Origin: Xenococcus sp. PCC 7305
GTDB taxonomy: Bacteria; Cyanobacteriota; Cyanobacteriia; Cyanobacteriales; Xenococcaceae
Direction of reading: 5' to 3'
Length of the DNA stretch: 64,000 nt
Assembly: GCF_000332055.1 (NCBI RefSeq)
Contig: NZ_ALVZ01000218.1
Location: 1 to 64,000, forward strand
Numbering within the stretch: the first letter of the stretch is position 1; each line of letters begins with the position of its first letter. A program made the translations under genes and the position numbers. Below are positions 9,531-18,333 of the stretch, piece by piece. The notes below the pieces were generated by a model. It had not been told where the DNA came from. It saw only the letters and a program-made list of their open reading frames with translations, and did not search any database.

Positions 9531-11213
9531 ATGGCTGAAAACCTTATTATGTGGATAAAACAACTTGGTAGTCCTGAAAATGATTTGTCTCAGGGAATAG
9601 CAATAGATAGCAATGGTAATGTTTTTATCTCGGGTTCTACTCGAGGAACTCTTGGTAACACCAATTTCGGAAATAGTGATACTTGGGTAGCCAAATATGA
9701 TCATCAAGGTAATTTGCTCTGGACTCAGCAATTTGGAACCTCTAACCTTGATGATTTTGAGGGATTGGCCACAGATATTAATGGCCACGTCTATATAGCA
9801 GGTTCTAGTCTCGGAACCATTGAAGGAACCTTCCAGATCGATAGTGATGCTTGGGTAAATAAGTACGATGGTCAAGGTAATTTGCTCTGGAGCCAACAAC
9901 TTGGTTTTTCCGGATTTGACAGTGCGACGGGAGTAGCTACAGACCTTGGGGGAAATGTTTATATCTCCGGCTTTACCAATGGCATATCTGATGAGGCAAA
10001 TGGCGGGGGTAGTGTTGCCTGGGTAACCAAATACGATGTTCAAGGTAATTTGCTCTGGAATCAGCAACTTGATGCTTCTGGCTCGGAAATTTCTGCGGGG
10101 GTGACAACCGATATTCATGGGAATTTCTATATTTCTGGTGACACAACTAGATCGAATTCAGAAAATACTAATGCCTGGGTCGCCAAATATGATGCAGAAG
10201 GGAATCTTCTCTGGAATCAGCAACTAGACTCTGCCGAAGCGGAATTTGATTATTCTCAAGCCGTCACAACAGATCTTAGTGGTAATGTTTATATCGCCGG
10301 CGGGACTAATGGCTCTATTGACCGAGGCAATGCCGGTCTTAATGATGCCTGGGTCGCCAAATATGACGGAGAGGGTAATTTACTCTGGACTGAACAACTA
10401 GGAACTGTCGGTAATGATGCTGCTGAGGGCATAACGACAGATAGTGAAGGTAATGTTTATATCTCTGGTTTTACTAATGAAACTCTTGGCGAGGCGAATG
10501 CCGGAGGGAGTGATGCTTGGGTCGCTAAATACGATAGCAATGGCAATTTACTTTGGACTGAACAATTTGGTTCGCCTGAAGATGACGATTCCCAGGGAGT
10601 GGCGATCGATAGCAATGGGAGTCTTTATCTCTCTGGTTCTACAGAAGGCAACTTGGATGGTGTAAATTTCGGTGGCGAGGATGCCTGGGTCGCGCAAATA
10701 AGTCAACCTATTATTCCTGATAATGGCGGTAATGGCGGAAATAACGGAAATGGTGGCGGCAGTGCCCCTCTTTTGACTACACCAATTAATCGTTTCCAAA
10801 ATAATTCTCTCCCTGGAACCTATTTATTTGCGGGTGAAGATGAAAGTCAAGGTATTCGAGCCAATTTCCCCAATTTTGTTGAGGAAGGACAAGCATTTCG
10901 AGTAGGCGTTGAACCGGGCGATAATTTAATTCGCCTCAATAGGTTTCAAAATAGCAACGTACCTGGCACTTATCTTTATGCTGGGGAAGAAGAAAGCCAA
11001 AGTATTCGGGCAAATTTCTCCAATTTTATCGAAGAAGGTATTGCTTTCTATGTTTATGCAGGGACAGCAGATATTGGAACCGATTTCTACCGCTTTCAAA
11101 ACCAAAATGTACCTGGAACTTATATTTTTGTTGGTGGCAACGAAAGACAAAATATCCTCGCTAATTTCCCCCATTTCCACGAAGAAGGTATTGCTTTTGA
11201 AGTTGGAACCTAA
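9531..11213 (+). CDS. Seven-bladed SBBP beta-propeller protein with three C-terminal RFQN repeats
   Basis: Residues 1 to ~390 contain seven consecutive ~55-residue repeats. Each has the pattern W-QQLG, D-GNVYISG, AWVAKYD-GNLL typical of SBBP propeller blades, enough for one closed seven-blade ring. A Gly/Asn linker follows, then three ~50-residue repeats sharing RFQN, VPGTY, E-Q-I-ANFP and EEGIAF. I do not know a firm name for the second repeat. No Sec signal peptide is present, so an internal location or type I export is possible; the latter would suit the Gly/Asn-rich linker. Start: ATG at 9531 preferred over TTG at 9519. Function unknown; such propellers usually bind proteins or glycans. 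Confidence 0.85.
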   Translation: MAENLIMWIKQLGSPENDLSQGIAIDSNGNVFISGSTRGTLGNTNFGNSDTWVAKYDHQGNLLWTQQFGTSNLDDFEGLATDINGHVYIAGSSLGTIEGTFQIDSDAWVNKYDGQGNLLWSQQLGFSGFDSATGVATDLGGNVYISGFTNGISDEANGGGSVAWVTKYDVQGNLLWNQQLDASGSEISAGVTTDIHGNFYISGDTTRSNSENTNAWVAKYDAEGNLLWNQQLDSAEAEFDYSQAVTTDLSGNVYIAGGTNGSIDRGNAGLNDAWVAKYDGEGNLLWTEQLGTVGNDAAEGITTDSEGNVYISGFTNETLGEANAGGSDAWVAKYDSNGNLLWTEQFGSPEDDDSQGVAIDSNGSLYLSGSTEGNLDGVNFGGEDAWVAQISQPIIPDNGGNGGNNGNGGGSAPLLTTPINRFQNNSLPGTYLFAGEDESQGIRANFPNFVEEGQAFRVGVEPGDNLIRLNRFQNSNVPGTYLYAGEEESQSIRANFSNFIEEGIAFYVYAGTADIGTDFYRFQNQNVPGTYIFVGGNERQNILANFPHFHEEGIAFEVGT

Positions 11214-11217
11214 GATG

Positions 11218-11256
11218 AGGTATTAGGCATTAGGTATTAGGTATTAGGTGTTAGGG
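11218..11256. repeat. GTATTAG heptamer array
   Basis: Five to six imperfect copies of GTATTAG follow the stop of the propeller gene, between it and convergent ispD. A complementary CCTAAAACCTACCACCTA stretch downstream (about 11269-11286) could pair with it as a weak bidirectional terminator. Confidence 0.7.
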
Positions 11257-11318
11257 AAATCTTCTCAACCTAAAACCTACCACCTATCCTGACTAGATCA
11301 TAGATCACCAAGTTGTGT

Positions 11319-12005
11319 CTATGTTTTCAATCTTTGCTGTAGGATAAATGTCGCGATCGCCAAGTCTACTCGCGTCGTTACTTTCAAATTAGTTTCTTCT
11401 CCCTCGACAATTTTCACTGGCAGTTGGCATTTTTCAAACAAAGCAGCATCATCGGTTACTGCCCAACCTGACTCTTTGCCGCGATGATGACAATCTTTTA
11501 GTAATTTGACGTCAAAACCTTGAGGAGTTTGTGCCGCCCAGAGATTACTACGATCTGGGGTAGATTCAATAATATTTTCGTTATTCACAACCTTAATCGT
11601 ATCTTTGACGGGAACAGCAGCAATCAAGCCTGGGCAAGCCTGAAGAGCTTTTGTACAACGATCAAACAATTCTGGAGTAGCTAAACATCTGGCTCCATCA
11701 TGAATTAAGACTCTAGCTGCTGAGGTGGGCAGCGCTTGTAAACCATTGTAAACAGAATCTTGCCGAGTCTCACCTCCTTCAATAAACTTAACGGGTTTCG
11801 TTAAAGCCAAGTTTTCCACGATATTTTTGAACTCAGGAAAATCTATTATTTGCCCCATAATTCCTATCCATTCAATGGTTAGAGACTTTTCGGCAGCCAA
11901 TAAAGTCCAGGCAAGCAAAGGGCGACCTAATAGTTTCAATAACAATTTATTGCGATCGCTACCCATTCTTTTGCCCATTCCCGCTGCAGGAATTAATAAA
12001 TGCAT
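11319..12005 (-). CDS. ispD: 2-C-methyl-D-erythritol 4-phosphate cytidylyltransferase IspD
   Basis: Catalyses CTP + MEP to CDP-ME in the plastid-type isoprenoid (MEP) pathway that feeds carotenoids, phytol and quinones. The N-terminal nucleotide loop LIPAAGMGKRMG, the RQDSVYNGL segment, HDGARC, and TPQGF with the following D-DDAALFE region are family hallmarks. An ATG at 12005 gives 228 residues, the usual length. The frame runs open to 12050, but that extension (DDRENGFIFWEIRQ) is not family-like. It is divergent from the GT9 gene with a ~97-bp shared upstream region. Confidence 0.97.
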   Translation of the reverse strand: MHLLIPAAGMGKRMGSDRNKLLLKLLGRPLLAWTLLAAEKSLTIEWIGIMGQIIDFPEFKNIVENLALTKPVKFIEGGETRQDSVYNGLQALPTSAARVLIHDGARCLATPELFDRCTKALQACPGLIAAVPVKDTIKVVNNENIIESTPDRSNLWAAQTPQGFDVKLLKDCHHRGKESGWAVTDDAALFEKCQLPVKIVEGEETNLKVTTRVDLAIATFILQQRLKT

Positions 12006-12102
12006 TTGCCTGATTTCCCAAAAAATAAATCCGTTTTCTCTATCATCCATTAAAATTGTGCACAGATGAAACTAGAGATAAGGTGTATATCTTCCCCATA
12101 AG

Positions 12103-13032
12103 ATGCGAATATTAGCCCTAATTCCCGGCGGAATTGACGCTCAAATCAATTTTTTCCCTACTCTGGAAACTCTTCAGAGTACCTATCCCAATGCGAAAAT
12201 CGATGTTTTAGTCGAACCCAGAGCCAAAAAGGCTTATCGGGTTTGCAAATACGTTAATGATGTCTTGTTATTTGACTATCAAGATCGCAATTCTATGGCA
12301 GACTATCTTAATCTCTTAGGGATTATACGAGACCGCGAATATGAAGCCGCCCTGAGTTTTGGAACTCCTTGGACAGTATCTTCTTTGCTGTGGCTCAATG
12401 GAATTCCGATCCGAATTGGCGATCGCAGCAGAAATCCTTGGCTATTTTCCAAAACAATTCCTTTGCAAAAAGACCAATATGCAGCGGAAATGTATCATAG
12501 TTCTCTTGCAGGATTAGATATTCAAGCTAATTGTCCCCAAGTCAAAATTAACGTGCCTCAAGAGGATATTGCCTGGGTAGAATCACGACAAAAAGGTTTG
12601 GGGATTCGTGATGGCTACATTCTCTTACATAGTACCGATGAGAGTTACCCGGCAAAGAACTGGAAATCAATCATTACAGATATTCAGGCCAAACAGTCAG
12701 AAATCCCGATTGTGTTGCTTCAAGATCAGCAGAACGGCGAATGGGTAACCCAGATGCTAGAATCCCATCCTCAGCTCAAGGTTTCAGCACCTTCTGATGT
12801 TGGTAAGTCAGCAGCTATTATTGCGGGAGCGAATCTATTTCTATCTACGGATTCAGTATCGATTTCCTTAGCAGTTGCGGTGGGAACCTATACTATTGCC
12901 CTGTTCAATTCAACTAGTGATAGCAAAAAAATGTTACCACCTGTGAGTGAAAAATACGTCAATATTCCTTCCTCTACGGGCAAAATTGCTGACATTGCCC
13001 CGAATACAGTTCTAGAAAAACTCTGGAGTTAA
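12103..13032 (+). CDS. Glycosyltransferase family 9 (heptosyltransferase-like) protein
   Basis: A 309-residue GT-B protein with the ADP-heptose:LPS heptosyltransferase pattern. It has an N-terminal LIPGGIDAQINFFPTLETL segment, the middle GDRSRNPWLFSKT region, and a C-terminal nucleotide-sugar part with LHSTDESYPAKNW and LFLSTDSVSISLAVAVGT. Cyanobacterial members are assumed to add sugars to lipopolysaccharide or other envelope glycans; the actual donor is unknown. It starts at the ATG at 12103 and is not obviously co-transcribed with cbbY, since a repeat array separates them. Confidence 0.85.
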   Translation: MRILALIPGGIDAQINFFPTLETLQSTYPNAKIDVLVEPRAKKAYRVCKYVNDVLLFDYQDRNSMADYLNLLGIIRDREYEAALSFGTPWTVSSLLWLNGIPIRIGDRSRNPWLFSKTIPLQKDQYAAEMYHSSLAGLDIQANCPQVKINVPQEDIAWVESRQKGLGIRDGYILLHSTDESYPAKNWKSIITDIQAKQSEIPIVLLQDQQNGEWVTQMLESHPQLKVSAPSDVGKSAAIIAGANLFLSTDSVSISLAVAVGTYTIALFNSTSDSKKMLPPVSEKYVNIPSSTGKIADIAPNTVLEKLWS

Positions 13033-13065
13033 TTGGCTTCGTCCTTAAGGGAACTAATGGGTGGA

Positions 13066-13140
13066 CGCGGAGCCTCACGGCTGTTCCCCGTTCCCTATTC
13101 CCTATTCCCTATTCCCTATTCCCTATTCCCCGTTCCCTAT
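13066..13140. repeat. TTCCCTA heptamer array with short cap hairpin
   Basis: About eight copies of TTCCCTA/TTCCCCG in tandem occupy 13082-13140, preceded by GCC-TCAC-GGC at 13072-13081. It is the longest TTCCCTA array in the window and lies between GT9 and cbbY. Confidence 0.85.
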
Positions 13141-13160
13141 CCTTGATTAGGAACATTTAA

Positions 13161-13877
13161 ATGAGTAATCAGTTACAAGCTTTAATTTTTGATGTTGATG
13201 GTACGTTGGCTGAAACTGAACGGGATGGTCACCGTGTGGCTTTTAATCGTGCCTTTGCTGAAATTGGTGTGGACTGGCATTGGTCGGTCGATTTGTACGG
13301 TGAGTTACTGGCGATCGCGGGAGGCAAGGAAAGACTAAAGTTTTACTTAGAAAAATATCAACCAGATTGGCAAACTGAGGATATTGCAGAATTTATTATT
13401 CAGACCCATCAGCTAAAGAATCAATATTATCGATCGCTATTAAAACAAGGTTCGATTCCTTTGCGTCCAGGAGTCAAAAGACTGATCTTAGAAGCAAGAG
13501 ATCAGAAAATTCGTTTGGCGATCGCAACAACTAGTACTTTATCCAATGCCACAGCATTACTGGAAACAACACTTGACCCTGCTTGGTTTGAAGTGATTGC
13601 CGCAGGAGATATTGTCGCCCATAAAAAACCAGCCCCAGATATTTATCTTTATGTTTTAGAACAGATGAATATTGAGCCAGAATACTGCTTGGTATTTGAA
13701 GATACGGCTCATGGTTTACAAGCTGCCACTCAAGCTAATCTGAAAACCATTGTCACAGTTAACGAATACACAAAAAATCAGGACTTTAAAGATGCGATTT
13801 TAGTTATCAACCATCTCGAAGACCCCGAATATCCTTTAAATATCAGCTACCTTCAACAGCTAAAACCTGAAACCTAA
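13161..13877 (+). CDS. cbbY: CbbY-type HAD phosphatase (xylulose-1,5-bisphosphate phosphatase family)
   Basis: HAD-IA hydrolase of 238 residues with the nucleophile motif IFDVDGTLAETERDGHRVAFN, motif II ATTS, Lys in HKKPAPDIY and motif IV FEDTAHGLQAA. The ETERDGHRVAFNRAF sequence is characteristic of CbbY. Plant and bacterial CbbY hydrolyse xylulose-1,5-bisphosphate, a misfire product that inhibits Rubisco, which fits a photoautotroph. The gene has no cbb neighbours here. Its last codons and stop lie inside an AAACCTA heptamer array (13863-13899), so the LKPET tail is partly repeat-encoded. Confidence 0.9.
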   Translation: MSNQLQALIFDVDGTLAETERDGHRVAFNRAFAEIGVDWHWSVDLYGELLAIAGGKERLKFYLEKYQPDWQTEDIAEFIIQTHQLKNQYYRSLLKQGSIPLRPGVKRLILEARDQKIRLAIATTSTLSNATALLETTLDPAWFEVIAAGDIVAHKKPAPDIYLYVLEQMNIEPEYCLVFEDTAHGLQAATQANLKTIVTVNEYTKNQDFKDAILVINHLEDPEYPLNISYLQQLKPET

Positions 13878-13899
13878 AACCTAAAACCCAAAACCTAAA
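13863..13899. repeat. AAACCTA heptamer array spanning the 3' ends of two convergent genes
   Basis: Five degenerate copies of AAACCTA/AAACCCA cover the cbbY stop codon and just reach the stop of the convergent PHP gene at 13895. Coding use of an otherwise intergenic repeat. Confidence 0.75.
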
Positions 13900-14590
13900 G
13901 TCTCAACAAAATATTCGTCCCATGAGTATCTGTCCCACAAGAAGTATAAAGGTCATACTTAAATGCTAATTCCAAACTTTCTTTTGTCTGATTGGGGCTA
14001 GCTTTCCAGGGGTTGGTTTTGTTATAGGAATAATAAGCTTCGATGCCATCAATACCTAAATAGGCAACTAACGGAATTAATTCTCCAGCAGGACGGCGAT
14101 AACGAAAAGGGTGAGCCAAAACTGCCAAGCCACCGGCTTTCTGAATACTATTTATCACTATTTCCGCATTAGCCGCATTCCCTATCGGAGCTACCGATTG
14201 AAGATAAGGTTGGATCGCAGAATGTTCTGGATCGAAAGCATAGGCCAAAATATGAACTGTGACACCTTGCAGATTGGAAGTGATCTCTGTACCTACCCAA
14301 AGAGAAAATAAATCTTTCTCAGGACTTTGCTCTTGAATCTCGTTAAGATACGCTTGAGCTTGTCGATAACCATTAATTGAATGGTGGTCTGTAATGGCTA
14401 AACCTTTAAGCCCAATTGCCAAAGCTTGATCTACTACCTCTAATGGAGTCAATCTCCCATCAGAGCAGATAGTGTGCATATGGAAATTATATACATTAGG
14501 ACAACTATTACTATGGACAGTTTGCCAGACTTTTTGTAGTTTTAGCTTTTTTTGGTCTATTGATTCCGTGGTGAGGGTTGCTACAACCAT
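13895..14590 (-). CDS. PHP-domain metal-dependent phosphoesterase
   Basis: A 231-residue PHP (polymerase and histidinol phosphatase) fold protein. Metal ligands are visible in NFHMHTICSDG, AITDHHSINGY, LAHPFRYRR and the terminal GTDTHGTN. Family members include the 3',5'-nucleotide bisphosphate/oligoribonucleotide phosphatase TrpH/YciV, and that is the likeliest activity class, although the substrate cannot be read directly. ATG at 14590. It is convergent with cbbY and divergent from the AEC transporter, with ~140 bp between the two start codons. Confidence 0.88.
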   Translation of the reverse strand: MVVATLTTESIDQKKLKLQKVWQTVHSNSCPNVYNFHMHTICSDGRLTPLEVVDQALAIGLKGLAITDHHSINGYRQAQAYLNEIQEQSPEKDLFSLWVGTEITSNLQGVTVHILAYAFDPEHSAIQPYLQSVAPIGNAANAEIVINSIQKAGGLAVLAHPFRYRRPAGELIPLVAYLGIDGIEAYYSYNKTNPWKASPNQTKESLELAFKYDLYTSCGTDTHGTNILLRL

Positions 14591-14729
14591 AAGGCTTTGG
14601 ATTTACAAGTTACTACTTAATTACTACAAACAGGGTAACAAAACCGCATGTTAAATCGCTGTGATTGAAAGACTCTTCTTATAACAGATTGTAAATTTTA
14701 TTAATGATACTAAGTTTAGCACACAGCTT

Positions 14730-15626
14730 ATGATACATTTACTCCCTGCAATATTACCTGTAGGGTTAATTATTTTAATTGGATTAATAGCCGGTCGGAG
14801 TTTATCACTACAACATCAGACTCTTTCTCAATTAATTCTTTATGTTTTATCTCCTGCCTTGGTCATTGATAGTTTATACCGTAATAATTTACCTATAGCT
14901 AGTTCTTTGGCATTACTACAAGGATTTGCAATTACTTCGGGTCTGCTTTATTTAGCAATAAGATTAATTAGTAAAATTACCGGATTTTCCCGTGCTTCAA
15001 CAACAGCTTTGGTGGCCACTTCTCTGTTTCCGAATAATGGGAATATGGGTTTATCGGTTGTTAGTTTTGCTTTGGGAACAGAAGGCTTGGCTAGAGCCGT
15101 AATTTATATGTTGGGTGCGAGCATTCTGATGTTTTGCTTTGGGCCTGCTATTCTCAAGGGACAAGGTTTTGTTTCTGGCTTGAAGTTAATTATTAAACTG
15201 CCTTTAATTTGGGCGATCGCCTTGGGAATCGCTCTTCGGGTATTTGTCGGAGATATGCCATTTCAGCTGGATGAAGCGATTCAAAAAGTAGGGGCAGCGG
15301 CTATTCCGATCGCCTTGATTTTATTGGGAATGCAACTGGCAAAAACTCGATTTTCTTTAGGCATTAGGGAATTACTAGCTGCTAGTATTCGTTTATTGCT
15401 CGCCCCGACTATTGCTTATTCCGTGGGAAACATATTGCATCTTACAGGTTTAGATCTCCAGGTATTAGTTTTGCAAAGTGCCATGCCCACGGCGGTAAGT
15501 TCTTTAGTTTTGGTACATGAATTTGGTGGGGACCAAGATTTTACAGCCCGAGTTATTGTTACTTCTACTCTACTGAGTTTTATCTCGATTCCCTTTGTAC
15601 TGTGGCTACTAACTATTTTTAGCTAG
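14730..15626 (+). CDS. AEC (auxin efflux carrier) family transporter
   Basis: A 298-residue membrane protein with about ten hydrophobic spans. Conserved AEC features include LSQLILYVLSPALVIDSLY near the start, SLFPNNGNMGLSVVSFALG and the second-half VLQSAMPTAVSS. Bacterial AEC proteins carry out proton-linked transport of malate or other small organic acids; the substrate here is unknown. ATG start at 14730; monocistronic. Confidence 0.9.
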   Translation: MIHLLPAILPVGLIILIGLIAGRSLSLQHQTLSQLILYVLSPALVIDSLYRNNLPIASSLALLQGFAITSGLLYLAIRLISKITGFSRASTTALVATSLFPNNGNMGLSVVSFALGTEGLARAVIYMLGASILMFCFGPAILKGQGFVSGLKLIIKLPLIWAIALGIALRVFVGDMPFQLDEAIQKVGAAAIPIALILLGMQLAKTRFSLGIRELLAASIRLLLAPTIAYSVGNILHLTGLDLQVLVLQSAMPTAVSSLVLVHEFGGDQDFTARVIVTSTLLSFISIPFVLWLLTIFS

Positions 15627-16006
15627 GGTATGTCGTAAATTAGAAAAGTGGAATCTGAATATAGCTCTTCTCAAATTAGTGATATACATCAAATTAGTGA
15701 TATACATAATGCTCTGCTTTCGGGAACAGGGAACAGGGAATAGGGAATAGGGGACAGAGAATAATAAGCTGTACCTTTTGAAATTGCTCTTTCATGTTCT
15801 AGTAAAAATACGGATACAATATATTTTTAATTTTTAAGAAGATGTAAATCATAGTAAATATCGATAGATTTAAAATTGATTGAAAAAAATTCTTGTCTTA
15901 AATTAATAAGAAATACCGGGTTATTCATCCATTCTTCACCAAAATAATAATTCGACTTGGCAAAATGTAATTAATTGATTTTTCTTAGTGAATTCCGATA
16001 TTTTAT
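15627..16006. other. 380-bp gap with 18-bp tandem duplication and a heptamer array
   Basis: Holds a perfect tandem duplication of CAAATTAGTGATATACAT (15672-15689 and 15690-15707), then a reverse-oriented TTCCCTA-type array (GGGAACA/GGGAATA units, 15722-15757). An AT-rich leader for the DUF1194 gene follows. No ORF or RNA gene was recognised. Confidence 0.8.
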
Positions 16007-17041
16007 ATGAAAAGCCAAGCCCCTAACTTTCAATTAATGTTGCTTTTTGTTCTGAAACAATTAAGCAATAAAAATATTTTTACCCTTATAGTAATTGCAA
16101 TTGGTTTAATATTTTCTAATCAACCTCAAAAAACTGTATTGGCACAAACAGCACCCACAACTGTAGATGTAGAGTTAGTTTTATCTGTTGATGTTTCAGG
16201 AAGTATTAGTAACAACGAATTTAACTTGCAACACCAAGGTTATGTTGATGCATTTAAAGATCCTGGATTAATCTCCGCAATTGAAAGTTTGCCGAATGGA
16301 TTAGCTGTTACCCTACAATATTGGTCCAATTCTGCTCATAGCGAAATCGGTTGGTATTTAGTGAAAGATGCAGCTAGTGCTCAAACCTTCTCTAATGCGA
16401 TCGCTGCTGCGGGAAGACCGAGTTATGGGAATACCCATCTTGCAGATGCGATTAATTCTGCCACTAATTTACTATTGACTAATAACTATGAAGGTCAGGC
16501 TTTAGTTATTGATGTTTCTGGAGATGGTCTAGATAATACAGCTTCTGTTAATAGTACAGATATTGCTTCGATCAATACTTATTTTTCTAACTATGGTTTA
16601 GATTTACCTAACTATCTTGACGGCAAAACTAGATGTGCTAATGGTTCTTACAATGCTAGAGTCTCAGGATTCCGTGGTTTGGCTAGAGTTCCCATCGGAC
16701 ATGTCATATGTCCCTCAGTTCAAGCTGCTAGAGATGCTGCTGTAGCCCAAGGAATCACCATTAATGGCCTAGCAATTTTATCTCCTAATCAAGTTGTTGA
16801 CTCTGGTCAAACCCTCAATAATTTCCATAATTTACCTTTTATTGTTGGTCGGGACCGCTTTGCGAAGAATAGAGAAGATGAAATAGACCAATATTTTGAA
16901 AACAATGTCATTGGCGGTGACAATGCTTTTGTCGAGGTAGCATATGGATTTGCTGATTTTGGCAGAGCTGCTATTGATAAGATTACACGAGAAATTGACG
17001 AGGCGGAGATTTCACAAATTCCAGCTGTTTTTGCTGATTAA
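16007..17041 (+). CDS. Secreted DUF1194 (von Willebrand A-like) protein
   Basis: A 344-residue protein with an N-terminal hydrophobic signal (about residues 20-45) ending near VLAQT. The rest is a vWA-type domain with MIDAS residues DVSGSIS at the start and DVSGDGLDN at the second metal-site strand, plus the TRCANG/VICPS cysteines typical of DUF1194. Such domains bind protein partners through a divalent metal. The next gene, 76 bp downstream on the same strand, encodes a secreted poly-Asp protein, so the pair may act together outside the cytoplasm. ATG start. Confidence 0.87.
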   Translation: MKSQAPNFQLMLLFVLKQLSNKNIFTLIVIAIGLIFSNQPQKTVLAQTAPTTVDVELVLSVDVSGSISNNEFNLQHQGYVDAFKDPGLISAIESLPNGLAVTLQYWSNSAHSEIGWYLVKDAASAQTFSNAIAAAGRPSYGNTHLADAINSATNLLLTNNYEGQALVIDVSGDGLDNTASVNSTDIASINTYFSNYGLDLPNYLDGKTRCANGSYNARVSGFRGLARVPIGHVICPSVQAARDAAVAQGITINGLAILSPNQVVDSGQTLNNFHNLPFIVGRDRFAKNREDEIDQYFENNVIGGDNAFVEVAYGFADFGRAAIDKITREIDEAEISQIPAVFAD

Positions 17042-17117
17042 TTATCCATCCAGATAATTAATTAATTATTTATTTTCTTTATTAATTTATACTCGCCCAA
17101 GCTACAGGTATATTTCC

Positions 17118-17513
17118 ATGAACAAATTAATTTTTTCTCTTGCAATCACATTAACCTTGCCTCTTTCTCAAGTCGTTGTCGCACAAGAAATTGAAATTAC
17201 AGATACTTTTAGCGATGCAGAAATTGCAGAATTAAAATCAGAGGTTTGCAATAGCTCTGAGGTTAATAGCATCCTATCATCCAATGAACCCTATAAATCA
17301 GCACTCGATGATGCTTTAAGTGCTAAATCTAATGGAGACTTCACTGTGATTGGTAGTTCTAGCGGAGATGATGATGACGATGATGACGATGACGATGATG
17401 ATGATGGTGGGTCGGTAAAAGTTATTGATTTTAATAAAGTTGATAAGACTATAATTCCAGATCCTGCCAATCCTTCTGCACAACAAGAACTAACAACTAA
17501 TATTTGTCCTTAA
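17118..17513 (+). CDS. Small secreted acidic protein with a 13-residue poly-Asp tract
   Basis: 131 residues: a signal peptide (NKLIFSLAITLTLPLS, cut after VVAQ), a moderately acidic region, then thirteen consecutive Asp encoded by mixed GAT/GAC codons at about 17367-17405, and a short tail ending TNICP. Two Cys could form a disulfide. Poly-Asp tracts chelate calcium. Mixed codon use argues against a recent pure triplet expansion. It probably belongs with the upstream vWA gene. No named family recognised. Confidence 0.75.
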   Translation: MNKLIFSLAITLTLPLSQVVVAQEIEITDTFSDAEIAELKSEVCNSSEVNSILSSNEPYKSALDDALSAKSNGDFTVIGSSSGDDDDDDDDDDDDDGGSVKVIDFNKVDKTIIPDPANPSAQQELTTNICP

Positions 17514-17538
17514 AGTTGTTAACTTTAAATTGAATGCT

Positions 17539-18333
17539 TTAAAAAGAAGGCATAGATGATTTATTTGGTCGGAAAAGATGAGAATGTTCAGGATGATACA
17601 ATCTAGAACGGGCTTCTGTAACCTCTTTGAGAGCAGGACTAATTAAATATAAAGTGGTTCTAATTAAGTTATTTTCTCTCGTAACCTGTGCCATTTCCGC
17701 TAAGGAAACCAACCAGATTTTCTCATCAGGCCATCCCACACGATAACAAACTGCCACCGGAGTATCACTCGGATAATGTTCTAAAAGTTTTTCCTGGGAT
17801 TTCTCGACATGACGAGCCGCTAAATACAGACATAAACTAGACTTGTGAGCCGCCAAAGCAGCTAAATCTTCGGCTTCAGGAACATTAGAAGCTTTACCTG
17901 AGATGCGAGTTAAGATGATCGTCTGGACAAGTTCTGGGACAGTTAATTCTGTTTGTAACTTGGCAGCCGCCGCCTGAAAAGCACTTATCCCAGGGATTAA
18001 TTCAAAAGGAATATCCGCTTCGGCGAGTAATCGCATTTGTTCTGCGATCGCACTGTACAAGGTAAGATCTCCCGAATGCAACCGCACGACCGACAAACCT
18101 TGTTGAACCCTAACAATCATGAGGGGCACAATTTCTTCTAAGGTCTTGTTTCCTGTTGCAACGAGTTCGGCATCAGCACGGGTATTTTGCAAAATCTGTT
18201 TCGGCACTAAGGAGTCGGCATACAAGATCACATCTGCTTGAGCAATAATCTTGTAGGCTTTCACCGTCAGTAATTCAGGATCTCCAGGACCAGCACCAAT
18301 AATATAAACTTTAGAATTAATTTTATTTTTCAC
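17539..18333 (-). CDS. cobM: Precorrin-4 C11-methyltransferase CobM
   Basis: A 264-residue SAM-dependent tetrapyrrole methylase of the cobalamin pathway. The N-terminal [18 protein letters not shown] loop, [13 protein letters not shown] and [14 protein letters not shown] are the standard motifs of this fold and fit the CobM/CbiF group. The GTG start at 18331-18333 overlaps the lgt stop and lies inside a TTTTGAC heptamer array. Translation may therefore be coupled to lgt, a functionally unrelated gene. No cobalamin riboswitch was seen nearby. Confidence 0.92.
   Translation of the reverse strand: MKNKINSKVYIIGAGPGDPELLTVKAYKIIAQADVILYADSLVPKQILQNTRADAELVATGNKTLEEIVPLMIVRVQQGLSVVRLHSGDLTLYSAIAEQMRLLAEADIPFELIPGISAFQAAAAKLQTELTVPELVQTIILTRISGKASNVPEAEDLAALAAHKSSLCLYLAARHVEKSQEKLLEHYPSDTPVAVCYRVGWPDEKIWLVSLAEMAQVTRENNLIRTTLYLISPALKEVTEARSRLYHPEHSHLFRPNKSSMPSF

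Noticed and set aside
13082-13140. Heptamer arrays as CRISPR-like repeats
   Set aside because: Units of 7 bp follow each other without unique spacers and no cas genes are present.
15655-15669. CTGAATATAGCTCTT shared with 48785-48799
   Set aside because: A single 15-bp match is expected by chance in 64 kb of AT-rich sequence; no extension of similarity.
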